Shown here: in pieces, positions 1 to 8,876 of the stretch
Numbering within the stretch: position 1 is the first letter of the stretch
Layout of the letters: every line of letters starts with the position of its first letter
DNA from: Burkholderiales bacterium
GTDB taxonomy: Bacteria > Pseudomonadota > Gammaproteobacteria > Burkholderiales > Burkholderiaceae_C
Assembly: GCA_003963075.1 (NCBI GenBank)
Contig: RXJV01000036.1
Coordinates: 81,953-145,952 of the forward strand
DNA length: 64,000 nt
Direction: 5' to 3'
Notes under the pieces: model-generated
The model's database searches: none
Told to the model about the DNA's origin: nothing
Seen by the model: only the letters and a program-made list of their open reading frames with translations
Position numbers and translations under genes: made by a program

Positions 1-1216
1 CCACGCGCCAACCGTCGCGGTCCTTGAGGAAAAGCCACAGCTCGCGCCAGCCGTCCAGCGGCTGCACCGCCAGCGCCAGCGCGCGGCCCTCGCGGTTCAG
101 CGACGCCGAGGCCAGCGCCACCTGGCCGTAGCTGCAGCGGCGCACGGCCAGCTTCCCGGCTTCCTTGAGCTCGACGCAGCGCTCGCCGTCGGCGCCGGGC
201 TGCAGCGCCAGCTGCACGGCGCCGAAGTCGCGCGCCGCCGCGCTCGTGCCCAGCCAGCGTGCGGCGTTCACGCGCATGGCGGCGTCGGCGTAGGCGGCCT
301 GGTCGTCCTCGGTCAGCTCGCTGGGCACGATGGCGGCGAACTCGGCCAGCGCCGGCGCGGCCTCGCCGGCGGCGCCGCGGCGCGCCTGCGCGAACGCCAG
401 GCTGGCGCTGACCGCCGCGCGGCGCATCTGCAGGCGGTTCTTCCAGTGCACCGGCAGGGTGGTGGCGTCGACCTGGGCCAGCACCTGCTGGCGCCACTGG
501 TCGCGCGCCTCGGCCTCGCGCGGCGTGGCGCGGGGGTTCAGGCAGTCGGGCCGCGTCAGCGCCAGCGCCGCGCGCACACGCTGCTCGGGCGTGGCGGCCA
601 CCGCGAGCACGCGGCGGAAGGCGTCGCCGTCGTAGCAGACCTGCACGCGGCCGTCCTCGGCGTCGAACTGCTCGAACTTCAGGCCGTAGCGGGCGGCCAC
701 GTCCATCTGCGCGGCGAGCTGGCCTTCGCCGAGCTTGGCATTGGGCAGCGAGGCGCGGTCGGCGATGCGCTCGGCAAAGGTGGCCAAAGCATCCAGCGCC
801 TCGGCGCCGCCGGGGCCGGCGAACTCGGCCGGCGTGGCGGCCTGCACATAGGCCGCGGCCAGGCCCAGGCCCAGGCCCTCGGTGCCCCATTGCTGGCGGG
901 CCAGGCGCAGTTGGGCCAGCAGCTCGGGCGCCGCCCCGTCACCGCGCGGCAGCACCAGCACCTGGGCCTTGCGCAGCCAGCCGCCGCGCTCGCGCCGGTA
1001 GTCCCACACCTGCCAGTGGTCCCCACGTTCGCCGCGGATCTCCAGCGCCTCGCCGCGGCCCAGCTGGGCCTGCAGCGAGGCGGTGTCGCGCGGCGCGCCG
1101 CGCAGTGGCGCGTCCTGCGACACCAGGCCCGCACGCGGGAACTCGGCCGCTTCGGCCTGGGTGATGACGACGGCCGCCACGGCAGCGGCCACGATGATGA
1201 GGGCCACTTTGCGCAT
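1..1216 (-). CDS. SH3-like domain exported protein (C-terminus beyond window)
   Basis: The frame is open from an ATG at 1216 to the window edge, so at least 405 codons are present and the C-terminus is missing. An N-terminal hydrophobic stretch (about residues 4-18, then TQAEAAE) looks like a signal peptide or membrane anchor. Residues about 28-82 resemble a bacterial SH3-like domain (APLRGAP, a GEALEIRGER strand, WQVWDYRRERGGWLR). The rest is Ala/Arg-rich with no recognised catalytic motif. It starts 3 nt after the stop of the SPFH protein gene, so the two are probably one transcript and may work together at the membrane. Function is unknown beyond a likely envelope location. Confidence 0.75.
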   Translation of the reverse strand, partial: MRKVALIIVAAAVAAVVITQAEAAEFPRAGLVSQDAPLRGAPRDTASLQAQLGRGEALEIRGERGDHWQVWDYRRERGGWLRKAQVLVLPRGDGAAPELLAQLRLARQQWGTEGLGLGLAAAYVQAATPAEFAGPGGAEALDALATFAERIADRASLPNAKLGEGQLAAQMDVAARYGLKFEQFDAEDGRVQVCYDGDAFRRVLAVAATPEQRVRAALALTRPDCLNPRATPREAEARDQWRQQVLAQVDATTLPVHWKNRLQMRRAAVSASLAFAQARRGAAGEAAPALAEFAAIVPSELTEDDQAAYADAAMRVNAARWLGTSAAARDFGAVQLALQPGADGERCVELKEAGKLAVRRCSYGQVALASASLNREGRALALAVQPLDGWRELWLFLKDRDGWRV

Positions 1217-1219
1217 GGC

Positions 1220-2479
1220 TCACTCCTTCTCGGCGTCTTGCTGCAGGGCGGCGGCGGGCTTGGCCCCGCCCAGCAGCGCGCTGCCGATGAAGCCGCCCGA
1301 GCCGGGCGGCGCGATGATGACCTGCACCTTGTCCGAGAGCTTGTCGGCCATGGCCTTCTGCACCAGCAGCGGGTGGCGCGTGATCAGCTCGCCCTCGGCC
1401 GCCATCTGCGCGGCCTGGGCCTTGCCCACCTGGGCCAGCCGGTAGGCCTCGGCATCGGCCAGCTTCTGGCGCGCGGCAGCCTCGGCATCGATCTCGATGC
1501 GGCGCGCCTTGGCGGCGCCTTCGGCCTGCTGGATGCGGGCGGCGCTGTCCGCCTGGGCTTCCAGGGCGCGCTGCTCGATCTGCTTTTGCTTGAAGGGCAG
1601 CACATGCTTCATGGCCTCTTCCTGCGCCTTGGCCGCGATGATCTGCTCGCGCCCGGCCGCCTCGGCCGCGGTCTCGCGGCGCAACTTGTCGGCGGCGGCC
1701 TCGAACTCGGTCTCCTTGACCTTCTTCTCGCTGATCTCCAGCGTGTAGCGCATGCGCTCGCTGGCCAGGCTGTCGGCCAGCAGGCGGTCCATGCCGCGGC
1801 GGTAGTCGGGCGGCAGGTCCACCGAGCCGATCTGCACCCCCTTGAGCACGATGCCATCGGGCGCCAGGCGGGCGCGCAGCTCGGCCTCCAGCGCGGCGGC
1901 GATCTCGGCGCGCTGGCTGGAGAAGATCTCGCGCACGGTGTGGGTGGCGATCTGCTTGTAGACCACGGCCTGCACGGCCGGGGTGATGACGTCGGCCTCA
2001 ATGTCGTCGGGCAGCTTGGGCGCGAGCTCGGCCAGGCGCTTGTCGTCCAGCGCCCAGCGCACCGTCATGTCCAGGCCCAGCGACAGGCCCTCGACCGACT
2101 GCAGCGGCGACGGGCCGGTGGCCTTGGCCAGCGAGGCGGGGTGGAAGCTCTGGTCGCGCAGCGGCAGCAGGCGCACCTCGTGCAGGCCGGGCAGGCGGAA
2201 GAAGCTGCCCTCGCGGAACTCGGTGCGGCCGCCGCTGAACTGGTTGATGCGCACGGCCGCTTGGCCGTGGGGCACGGCCTGGATGGGCGGGTGCATCACG
2301 ACGGCATAGCCCGCGGCCGTCACGGCCGTGAGGGCCAGCAGAGGGGGCAGCGCACGGCGCAGCGAGCGGGCGGCGCCGGGCGCGGCGGTGGTGGCCGCCT
2401 CCAGCCCGCGGCGGGTGCCGCGGCCGAAGGCCTGGCGGATGGAGGCGGCGAGGGTCTTGAGGCGTTGCAGCATGGACAT
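1220..2479 (-). CDS. SPFH/band-7 (prohibitin-like) membrane protein
   Basis: A 419-residue protein. The ATG at 2479 is chosen because AAGGAG lies about 9 nt upstream; an upstream in-frame ATG has no such site. One membrane segment lies near residues 43-62 (LPPLLALTAVTAAGYAVVM). An SPFH/band-7 domain follows (about 65-255) and includes VYKQIATHTVREIFSSQR and GIVLKGVQIGSVDLP. An Ala/Glu/Lys-rich coiled coil spans about 245-370. This is the family layout of HflK/HflC and prohibitins, which form membrane-anchored rings that modulate proteases or order membrane domains. No HflK partner lies next door. The neighbour is the SH3-like protein 3 nt downstream. The family call is firm; the precise role is not known. 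Confidence 0.88.
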   Translation of the reverse strand: MSMLQRLKTLAASIRQAFGRGTRRGLEAATTAAPGAARSLRRALPPLLALTAVTAAGYAVVMHPPIQAVPHGQAAVRINQFSGGRTEFREGSFFRLPGLHEVRLLPLRDQSFHPASLAKATGPSPLQSVEGLSLGLDMTVRWALDDKRLAELAPKLPDDIEADVITPAVQAVVYKQIATHTVREIFSSQRAEIAAALEAELRARLAPDGIVLKGVQIGSVDLPPDYRRGMDRLLADSLASERMRYTLEISEKKVKETEFEAAADKLRRETAAEAAGREQIIAAKAQEEAMKHVLPFKQKQIEQRALEAQADSAARIQQAEGAAKARRIEIDAEAAARQKLADAEAYRLAQVGKAQAAQMAAEGELITRHPLLVQKAMADKLSDKVQVIIAPPGSGGFIGSALLGGAKPAAALQQDAEKE

Positions 2480-2646
2480 GGTGTGGGCTCCTTGGCGTGA
2501 TGGCATCGGCGATGGGCGATGCATGGCCGCCATGGTTCCCGGCCCGCCGGGAAGGGACGAGAGCCCGGCAGGGCGGGTCTCTTCCGTCGGCCCGGAAGGA
2601 AGCTTCCGGCCGCTGTGGCGCTGGCGCTCACCGGTCGATTTGCGGT

Positions 2647-2666
2647 TTTACGCACGCATGCGTAAA
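2647..2666. promoter_or_regulatory. Perfect 8-bp inverted repeat, likely operator of the ATPase gene
   Basis: TTTACGCA-CGCA-TGCGTAAA is a perfect inverted repeat with a 4-bp spacer. It lies in the AT-richer patch between the divergent SPFH gene (start 2479) and the ATPase gene (start 2697). Symmetry and position suggest a dimeric regulator site, possibly autoregulatory because the ATPase ends in a winged-helix-like region. The binding protein is not known. Confidence 0.5.
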
Positions 2667-2696
2667 TTCGGAAATCCCGCACCGCCTCCCGCCCCG

Positions 2697-3821
2697 ATGA
2701 ACGACCTCACGCTGCTCTGGCACTTCAAGCGCGCCCCGCTGGCGCAGCGGCTCGCGCAGCGCCTGTTGGCGCACGAACGCATCGCGATGTTCGGGCCGCG
2801 CCAGACCGGCAAGACGACGCTGCTGCGCGAGGAGGTGATGCCCGCCATCGAGAAGGCCGGTGCGCTGCCCGTCTACGTCGAATGCTGGCTGGACAAGGCC
2901 CGCCCGCTGCACAGCATCAACTACGCGCTGGGCAAGGCGCTGGAGGGGCTGACGCTGTCGCCCGGCCAGCCGGGCCGCCGCCTCGCCAAGACACCGGTGC
3001 GCAAGATCGGCGCGGTGGGCGTGAGCGTCGAGCTGGGCGAGGTGGGCCAGCGCAAGATCCCCGACAACCCCTTCCTCGCCTTCGACGCCCTGCTCACCAG
3101 CCTGCTCGAAGCCGCCGGGCGCGACCTTGTGCTGGTCTTCGATGAGTTCCAGGCCGTGGCCGAGGTGCCCGAGGCCGACGCCATCGCCGCCGCGCTGCGG
3201 GCCGCGCTGACGCAGGCCTCGTCGCGCGTGGGCGTGGTGTTCAGCGGCTCCAGCCAGACGCTGCTGCTGGAGATGTTCAGCCGCGCGCAGACGCCGCTCT
3301 ACAACTTCGCCAACGCCGAGCCCTACCCGCTGCTGAAGGAGGATTTCGTCGGCCATGTGGCCCGGCTGTTCAGCGCGGCGACGAAGCGCGACCTGAACCA
3401 GGCCATCGCGCTGCGCGTGCTCGAGGCCGTCGGCCACCAGCCGGCGCCCTTCCTGAACGCGGTGGGCAATGCGATGAGCAAACCCGGCTGGAGCGTCGAG
3501 GACGGCCTGGCCGCCATGCTCGACGCCAAGGCCGTGAACACCTGGTCCACCGCCTGGGCGGGCCTGACCGACCTGCAGCGCTTCGCGCTGCGCGCGGCGC
3601 ACGCCGGCCTGCCGCTCACCGCCGCCGCCACGCTGCAGCAGGCGGCGGCGGACCTGGGGCAGGCCAAGGTGCAGCCGTCCAGCATCACGCGGGCCGTGGA
3701 AACCTTGGTCGACAAGGGCCTGGTGGAGCGCGAGCCGGGCAGCCGCCGGCATGTCGTCAGCGACCCGGTCATGGCCGCCTGGCTGACCCAGAACGCCGCG
3801 CTGCCGGTGCGGCCGGCCTGA
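2697..3821 (+). CDS. AAA/STAND-type ATPase with C-terminal winged-helix-like region
   Basis: A 374-residue P-loop ATPase. Walker A is GPRQTGKTT (Lys39). Walker B is DLVLVFDEF (Asp149-Glu150). A sensor-like VVFSGSSQ follows near residue 180. The layout matches the archaeal-type ATPase/STAND family (PF01637-like), in which a C-terminal winged helix follows the ATPase core; here residues about 285-365 ([17 protein letters not shown]) look like that element. Start choice: the ATG at 2697 ([10 protein letters not shown]). An in-frame ATG at 2658 sits inside the inverted repeat at 2647-2666 and is less likely. Its partner or substrate cannot be told from the sequence. It stands alone, upstream of sodC. 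Confidence 0.8.
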   Translation: MNDLTLLWHFKRAPLAQRLAQRLLAHERIAMFGPRQTGKTTLLREEVMPAIEKAGALPVYVECWLDKARPLHSINYALGKALEGLTLSPGQPGRRLAKTPVRKIGAVGVSVELGEVGQRKIPDNPFLAFDALLTSLLEAAGRDLVLVFDEFQAVAEVPEADAIAAALRAALTQASSRVGVVFSGSSQTLLLEMFSRAQTPLYNFANAEPYPLLKEDFVGHVARLFSAATKRDLNQAIALRVLEAVGHQPAPFLNAVGNAMSKPGWSVEDGLAAMLDAKAVNTWSTAWAGLTDLQRFALRAAHAGLPLTAAATLQQAAADLGQAKVQPSSITRAVETLVDKGLVEREPGSRRHVVSDPVMAAWLTQNAALPVRPA

Positions 3822-3894
3822 AAACCTGGGGAGCGCCGGGCGGCGGTGTGGCAGCTATCCTCGCGACGATCTACCGACGCCCGCTGGAGTCCCC

Positions 3895-4410
3895 ATGAAG
3901 CAACTCGCCCTTGCCGCCGCCCTGATCGCCGCGCCCGCCCTCGCCACCGACCTCAGGGTGCCGGTCCACCTCGCCGACAAGACGGGCACCGGCGCCGCCG
4001 TCGGCAACGTGCGCATCACCGAAACGCCCTACGGCCTGGCCTTCTACCCCGAGCTCCAAGGCCTGCCGCCCGGCCTGCACGGCTTCCACATCCACGAAAA
4101 GCCCTCCTGCGCGCCCGCCGAGGTCAACGGCGCCACCGTCCCGGCCGGCGCCGCCGGCGGCCACCTGGACCCGGCCGGCAGCAAGAAGCACGGCGAGCCC
4201 TGGGGTGACGGCCACCTGGGCGACCTGCCGCCGCTGTTCGTCGCCGCCGACGGCTCGGCCACGTCACCCGTGCTCGGCCCGCGCCTGAAGCTGGCCGACG
4301 TGAAGAACCGCGCGCTGATGATCCACGCCGGCGGCGACAACCACGCCGACCACCCCGCACCGCTCGGCGGCGGCGGGGCGCGGGTGGCGTGCGGGGTGAT
4401 TGGCGGCTGA
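3895..4410 (+). CDS. sodC: Periplasmic Cu/Zn superoxide dismutase
   Basis: A 171-residue protein that converts superoxide to oxygen and hydrogen peroxide in the periplasm. A short signal peptide ([17 protein letters not shown]) precedes the mature part. Metal ligands are all visible. Copper: His65 and His67 (GFHIHEK), bridging His90 (GGHLDP) and His144 (MIHAGGDNH). Zinc: His90, His99, His107 and Asp110 (GDGHLGDLP). Cys72 and Cys166 can form the conserved disulfide. The C-terminal [20 protein letters not shown] block is typical of bacterial SodC. Its 3' end lies next to or overlaps the following gene, depending on that gene's start. No dedicated regulatory motif was seen. Confidence 0.95.
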   Translation: MKQLALAAALIAAPALATDLRVPVHLADKTGTGAAVGNVRITETPYGLAFYPELQGLPPGLHGFHIHEKPSCAPAEVNGATVPAGAAGGHLDPAGSKKHGEPWGDGHLGDLPPLFVAADGSATSPVLGPRLKLADVKNRALMIHAGGDNHADHPAPLGGGGARVACGVIGG

Positions 4411-4415
4411 CGCTC

Positions 4416-5204
4416 GTGCCCGAAAGCCTGCCGCCCCCATCCATCGTCCTCTGCGTTCCAGGGATCTGGTCTTCGCGCAACGAACTGGTCGAGGCCGTCG
4501 TCCGCAGCGGCAGCGGCTACATGTTCGCCGGGCAGATCCTGATGCACATGCCGACCGGCCAGGCGTTCGAGCTGGAGTTCCACGCGCCTGACCCGCGCAT
4601 GGGCGCAGCCTTCCGCGCAGCGGGTCCGCATTGGCGCGACACGCCGGCGATGGACGCCATCGGCTCGCATGCCAGCGTCGTCTATCTGGTCGGCCCGGGC
4701 GGCTCCAGCGGCAATGCCGAAGCGCTGATGCTCGCAGCCGCGGCGCTGTTGAACGCCGGCGGCCTCGGTGTCAAGTTGGAGAGCAGCGGCGTTGCGCACA
4801 GCCCCGCTGATTGGCGAGAGCTTTGCGCCAACGTCCATCTGTTCAGTGCTCACCGCGCCTATGTGCTCTACATCACCGGACCACAGGTCTATTCCTGCGG
4901 CATGCACTGCCTCGGTTTGCGCGACGCCATCGTCGACAACGACGGCACGCCTGAAGCCGTCGAGCTGCTCAGGGTCTTTACCCGCTACATGTTCACCGAG
5001 TCGCCCACCTTGCGCGCGGGCCAGACCTTCTCTGCAGACAACCACGCTCCGGTCTATCGCCTGAACGACGATCCCGGACCCGATTACGGTGATGGCTCGC
5101 TGTACGCCAACCCTTACGGCTGTTGGCGCCTGGAGCGGGTCTCAACTCTCAGCACATCGAAACCGCCGGGCTGGCGTGCGGCGCTGCGGCGCCTCGTGTC
5201 GTGA
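4416..5204 (+). CDS. DUF4261-like protein
   Basis: About 262 residues. The GTG at 4416 (VPESLPPPSIVLCVPG) is preferred; an in-frame ATG at 4389 would overlap sodC by 22 nt. The N-terminal pattern SIVLCVPGIWSSRNELVEAV, followed by GYMFAGQILMHMPTGQAFELE and DPRMGAAFRAAG, looks like the DUF4261 family, whose function is unknown. There is no signal peptide or membrane segment. Base composition is a little less GC-rich than sodC. It is probably cotranscribed with or read through from sodC. The family assignment rests on pattern memory only. Confidence 0.65.
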   Translation: MPESLPPPSIVLCVPGIWSSRNELVEAVVRSGSGYMFAGQILMHMPTGQAFELEFHAPDPRMGAAFRAAGPHWRDTPAMDAIGSHASVVYLVGPGGSSGNAEALMLAAAALLNAGGLGVKLESSGVAHSPADWRELCANVHLFSAHRAYVLYITGPQVYSCGMHCLGLRDAIVDNDGTPEAVELLRVFTRYMFTESPTLRAGQTFSADNHAPVYRLNDDPGPDYGDGSLYANPYGCWRLERVSTLSTSKPPGWRAALRRLVS

Positions 5205-5274
5205 GCTGAGGCGACGCTCACGCCGGAAGAATCCTTCCGCCGTCACGCGGGGCGGCCTCCACATAATCTGCCCC

Positions 5275-5976
5275 ATGCCCCGCATCGCCGTCATCGAGGA
5301 CGACCCCACCACCAGCGCGCAGCTCAGCGGCTGGATCCGCGCCGCCCGCCCCGAGCTGGTCGTCGACCAGCACTTCGACCGCGACTCGGCGGAAGCCGCG
5401 CTCTCGCGCGAGCGCTACGACCTCGTGGTGCTGGACATCGAACTGGGCCGCGAGCGCAATGCCGGCGTGGCGCTGATCAACGAGATCAACAAGCAGGGCC
5501 TGGGCACGCCGGTGCTGGTGGTGTCGGCCATGCCGGCGGCCATCTACCGCAGCATCATGAAGGCGCTGGACGCCTGGGACTACCTGCAGAAGACGACCTT
5601 CGACGAAGCCGAGTTCGTCGAGACCTTCCTCGACATCCTGCGCACCGCCAAGCTGCGCGAACCGGCGGGCAAGGCAACGCCCAAGCTGGCCGACGACAGC
5701 CTGCTGCTGGACCCTCTGAAGCAGCGCTCCGCGATGTGGCGCGGCCAGCGCATCAACCTGCCGCTCACGGCGCAGCGGATCCTCGCCACGCTGCACGCCC
5801 GCGCCGGCGAGGTGGTGAGTTATGAAGAGCTGTTCGACGTGGTCAAGAGCGGCCGCAACCGCGACAACGTGCGCAAGCACGTGGCCACGATCCGCGACGC
5901 CTTCCGCGACGTGGACCCGGCGTTCGATGGCATCGAGAACATCCCGATGCGGGGTTTTCGCTGGTCTGGATCCTGA
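5275..5976 (+). CDS. Two-component response regulator with winged-helix output
   Basis: A 233-residue regulator. The receiver domain (about 3-120) shows the acidic pocket IEDD, phosphoacceptor Asp54 (VVLDIELG), a conserved Ser/Thr region (VVSAMP) and a Lys in YLQKTTF. Residues about 150-232 look like an OmpR/PhoB-type winged helix (LPLTAQRILATLHARAGEVVSYEELFDVV and RDNVRKHVATIRDAFR). It is followed after 8 nt by its sensor kinase gene, so the pair forms an operon. The stimulus and target genes are not evident. The ATG at 5275 follows an AT-richer stretch suitable for a promoter. Confidence 0.9.
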   Translation: MPRIAVIEDDPTTSAQLSGWIRAARPELVVDQHFDRDSAEAALSRERYDLVVLDIELGRERNAGVALINEINKQGLGTPVLVVSAMPAAIYRSIMKALDAWDYLQKTTFDEAEFVETFLDILRTAKLREPAGKATPKLADDSLLLDPLKQRSAMWRGQRINLPLTAQRILATLHARAGEVVSYEELFDVVKSGRNRDNVRKHVATIRDAFRDVDPAFDGIENIPMRGFRWSGS

Positions 5977-5984
5977 CCGCGCGG

Positions 5985-8078
5985 ATGAAGCTCGGCCGCG
6001 TCGACTTCCCGCTGCCGGACATGCCGCGCCTGGGCCTGGCGGCCTTCCGCAGCCGCATCGTCTTCCACCTCGTCTTCATCGCGCTGGCGCTGGCCACGCT
6101 GGCGCTGGCCGTGGCGCTGCTGAACGAGGAGCGCCAGCGCAATGCGCAGCGATACGAGCAGACCTTCGCCAAGTCGCTGGCCGAGATCGTGGCGCAGCTG
6201 CGCCACCCGGCGGGCCAGCTGGCCCTGATGAACCCCGAGCCCTCGCAGGTGGAGGCCGGCTGGGTGGCGCCGCAGCTGCTGCCGTTCGCGGCCATCGACT
6301 TCGACGACGCCACCAAGGCGCGGCGGGCGGTGGACATGGCCGGCTGCGGGCTGCAGTACCCGGGCGGCGCCAGCCTGTGCGTGGCCGTGGGCAGCAATGC
6401 CTACGCCGGCGGCTTCGTCTACCTCGTGGCCGGCCTGGACGCGCCGCCGCTGGTGAGCCGCGAACACGGCGCCCTGGACCTCGCCGGGCTGCACCGCGTG
6501 CAGATCCGCCTGCAGCAAGGCGGCAGCGAGCAGCAGTGGCTCGCGCCCGTGGAAGCGCTGGATGCGCAGCGCGGCCAGCTGCCCGGCTTCATCGTCGACG
6601 CTAGCGACAACACCACCACCCTGCCCCGCCAGGCGCGCCCGGCGCGCGACTTCCGCGGCTGGGTCTGGCGCGACGGCCCCTGCCTGAATGCCACCTCCAG
6701 CGCCGCCACCAGCGCGGCCGACTGCGTGCGCCGCACGACGATCTCGGTGCGCCTGCCGGTGGAGGCCTTCCGCGAGGCGCTGTTCCGCCCCGGCGGGCCG
6801 CAGTGGCCCCCGGCCGACCTGCCGCGCACCGGGCTGCGCCTGACCCTGCTCGGCCCCGGCGGCACGACGTTGTTCGACAGCGCCTCGGCCAGCGCCCAGC
6901 CACCGCTGACGCTGGCGCGGCTGTCCGGCACGCTGTCACCGGGCGAGACCCTGCGCATCTCGCGCGGCGCCAACCTCGTCGCCCTGCTGCAAGGCGCGGA
7001 CGAAACCGGCGCGCCGCCCTCGCCCTGGCTCACCACCGTGATCCAGCAGCTGCCCGCACCGGCCACGCCGCGCACCCTGCAGGCCCGCGACACGGTGACG
7101 ACGCCGGCAGGCCGCTTCGACGTGGTGCTCACCGGCGACCTGCACGGCCTGGACCGCACGCTCAGTGCCAGCGCCGCTCGCCTGGCCTGGCCGGTGGGCG
7201 CGATGCTGGGCGCCCTGGCGCTGGCCTGGCTCATCATCGAGGTCGGCCTCGTGCGCCGCGTGGCGACGTTGACGAAACGCGCCGCTGCGCTGTCGCACCA
7301 GCTGCAGCAGCCGGCACAGACCCGCTTCGAGCTGGGCACGCTGGACGTGGCCGACCTGCGCGGCCGCGACGAGCTGGGCATCCTGGCCGGCACCCTGGCC
7401 GACCTGCTGCAGCACGCCCGCGACAGCCTGCGCCGCGAGCAGCTGCGCGCTGAGCGCGAGCACGACCAGTGGCATGCCGTCGGCCACGAAATCATGAGCC
7501 CGCTGCAGTCGCTGATGCTGCTGCACGGGTCGCAGGACGACCCCAGCCGCCGCTACGTGCAGCGCATGCAGCAGGCGGTGAAGGTGCTCTATGGCCAGGC
7601 CTCACCCAGCGAGGCCCTCGCCGCCGCGACGCTGGCCACGGGTCAGCTGGACCTGGACGCCTTCCTGCGGCAGGTGGCCGAGAACGCGGCCTATGCCGGC
7701 ATCGCCGACGTGGCCTACACGCCGGCGTCCGAGCCCGTCTGGGTGCAGGCCGACGAGTACCCGCTGGAAGACGCCATCACCCACGTGCTGACCAACGCCG
7801 ACCGCTACCGCGTGCCGGGCTCGCCCATCACGCTAACGCTGCGGGTGGACGGCGAGCTGGCCGTGGTGGACCTGCACAACCAGGGCCCGCAAATCCCCGA
7901 GGGCCAGCTCGCGCGCATCTTCGACTACGGCGTCAGCGACGCCGAGCCGCAGGACGGCCAGCGGCGCGGGCAGGGGCTGTTTGTCGCCAAGACCTACCTC
8001 GCCAAGATGGGCGGCAGCATCGCGGCGCGCAATGTGGCGGATGGCGTGGTGTTCGAGATCGCGCTGCGGCGAGCCTAG
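5985..8078 (+). CDS. Membrane sensor histidine kinase
   Basis: A 697-residue kinase partnered with the response regulator 8 nt upstream. Transmembrane segments lie near residues 24-46 and 399-424, enclosing a long periplasmic sensor region of about 350 residues that contains several Cys. A HAMP-like linker follows. The phosphoacceptor is His501 in GHEIMSPLQSL, a variant of the usual HELRTPL box. The ATPase part has the N-box-like HVLTNADRYR and G boxes FDYGVSD and GQGLFVAKTYLAKMGGS. The periplasmic domain is not one I recognise, so the ligand is unknown. Stop TAG at 8076-8078. Confidence 0.9.
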   Translation: MKLGRVDFPLPDMPRLGLAAFRSRIVFHLVFIALALATLALAVALLNEERQRNAQRYEQTFAKSLAEIVAQLRHPAGQLALMNPEPSQVEAGWVAPQLLPFAAIDFDDATKARRAVDMAGCGLQYPGGASLCVAVGSNAYAGGFVYLVAGLDAPPLVSREHGALDLAGLHRVQIRLQQGGSEQQWLAPVEALDAQRGQLPGFIVDASDNTTTLPRQARPARDFRGWVWRDGPCLNATSSAATSAADCVRRTTISVRLPVEAFREALFRPGGPQWPPADLPRTGLRLTLLGPGGTTLFDSASASAQPPLTLARLSGTLSPGETLRISRGANLVALLQGADETGAPPSPWLTTVIQQLPAPATPRTLQARDTVTTPAGRFDVVLTGDLHGLDRTLSASAARLAWPVGAMLGALALAWLIIEVGLVRRVATLTKRAAALSHQLQQPAQTRFELGTLDVADLRGRDELGILAGTLADLLQHARDSLRREQLRAEREHDQWHAVGHEIMSPLQSLMLLHGSQDDPSRRYVQRMQQAVKVLYGQASPSEALAAATLATGQLDLDAFLRQVAENAAYAGIADVAYTPASEPVWVQADEYPLEDAITHVLTNADRYRVPGSPITLTLRVDGELAVVDLHNQGPQIPEGQLARIFDYGVSDAEPQDGQRRGQGLFVAKTYLAKMGGSIAARNVADGVVFEIALRRA

Positions 8079-8091
8079 GCTGAGTCCTGGC

Positions 8092-8415
8092 TTAGCCCTG
8101 CCGCACCCGCTCCAGCAGGCTGCGCACCGCCAGCTCGGAGTTCAGCGACTGCTCCAGCGGTGCCCGCACCAGGCCGGCGTGGGCGTACTGCAGGTTTTCG
8201 TAGACCTCGGAGGCGGCGGGGAAGTGGTCCAGCAGTTGGGGCAGGGCCGGGTGGCCCTGGTGCTGGGCGAGCTCGGCGCTGAGCTTGTCGACCAGCAGCC
8301 GGTACTGGTGGGGGTCGGCCGCCTGGGCGCGGGCTTCGATGGCCTGCAGCAGATGGGCCAGGCGGACCAGGGACAACAGCTCCTGCGGGACGGTGATGCG
8401 GACAACGGCGTTCAT
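8092..8415 (-). CDS. Hypothetical small helical protein
   Basis: A 107-residue soluble protein starting at the ATG at 8415 (MNAVVRITVPQELLSLVRLAH). An upstream in-frame ATG at 8490 would add an Arg/Cys-rich tail that does not look coding. It appears largely helical, with LLVDKLSAELAQHQ and PLEQSLNSELAVRSLLERV. There is no signal peptide, metal motif or membrane segment. It is convergent with the histidine kinase gene (13 nt between the stops). No family is recognised; coding-quality codon use supports it being real. Confidence 0.6.
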   Translation of the reverse strand: MNAVVRITVPQELLSLVRLAHLLQAIEARAQAADPHQYRLLVDKLSAELAQHQGHPALPQLLDHFPAASEVYENLQYAHAGLVRAPLEQSLNSELAVRSLLERVRQG

Positions 8416-8516
8416 GGGCACTCTGAGAAAGCAGTTCCTGCAGGGAGACGTGGCGCCCCGGCGGCGGATTTCAAGCGGTCCGGCCGACAATCGGGCCCAG
8501 CCTGCCTGATCCCATC

Positions 8517-8876
8517 GTGAGCGCCACCTTCGACTGCCAGAGCTGCGGCGCCTGCTGCGCCTATTTCCGCGTGTCCTTCTACTGGGCCGAGGCGGACGAC
8601 GCGCCCGGCGGCACCGTGCCCGCCGCGCTGACCCAGCAGGTCAGCCCCCAGCTGCGCTGCATGGCCGGCACCGAAAGCCGGCCGGCGCGCTGCGAGGCGC
8701 TGGACGGCGAGGTCGGGCGCCAGGTGGGCTGCCGCATCTACCCGCTGCGCTCCAGCAGCTGCCGCGAGTTGCAGCCCGGCGACGACAAATGCCTGCGGGC
8801 CCGCGCGGCCCACCGGCTTGAACCCGCGGCCGGCGCCGCCATCTCCGTCGCCCCTGGACTCGCGCCAACAACCTGA
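8517..8876 (+). CDS. YkgJ-family cysteine-cluster protein
   Basis: A 119-residue protein starting at GTG 8517. The CxxCGACC motif near the N-terminus (DCQSCGACCAYF), with later Cys in RCMAG, RCEAL, GCRIYPLRSSSCRELQ and KCL, is the zinc/iron-chelating YkgJ/UPF0153 pattern. These proteins are thought to bind a metal or Fe-S centre, but their role is poorly known. The gene overlaps the next ATG by one base (TGATG at 8874-8878), which suggests translational coupling with the metallo-hydrolase. Confidence 0.85.
   Translation: MSATFDCQSCGACCAYFRVSFYWAEADDAPGGTVPAALTQQVSPQLRCMAGTESRPARCEALDGEVGRQVGCRIYPLRSSSCRELQPGDDKCLRARAAHRLEPAAGAAISVAPGLAPTT

Noticed and set aside
446-2500. Long plus-strand open frame (684 codons) opposite the SPFH gene
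   Set aside because: Its translation is Gly/Ala/Arg/His-rich without any domain, and the opposite strand carries clear SPFH and SH3-like proteins. It is a GC-driven shadow frame.
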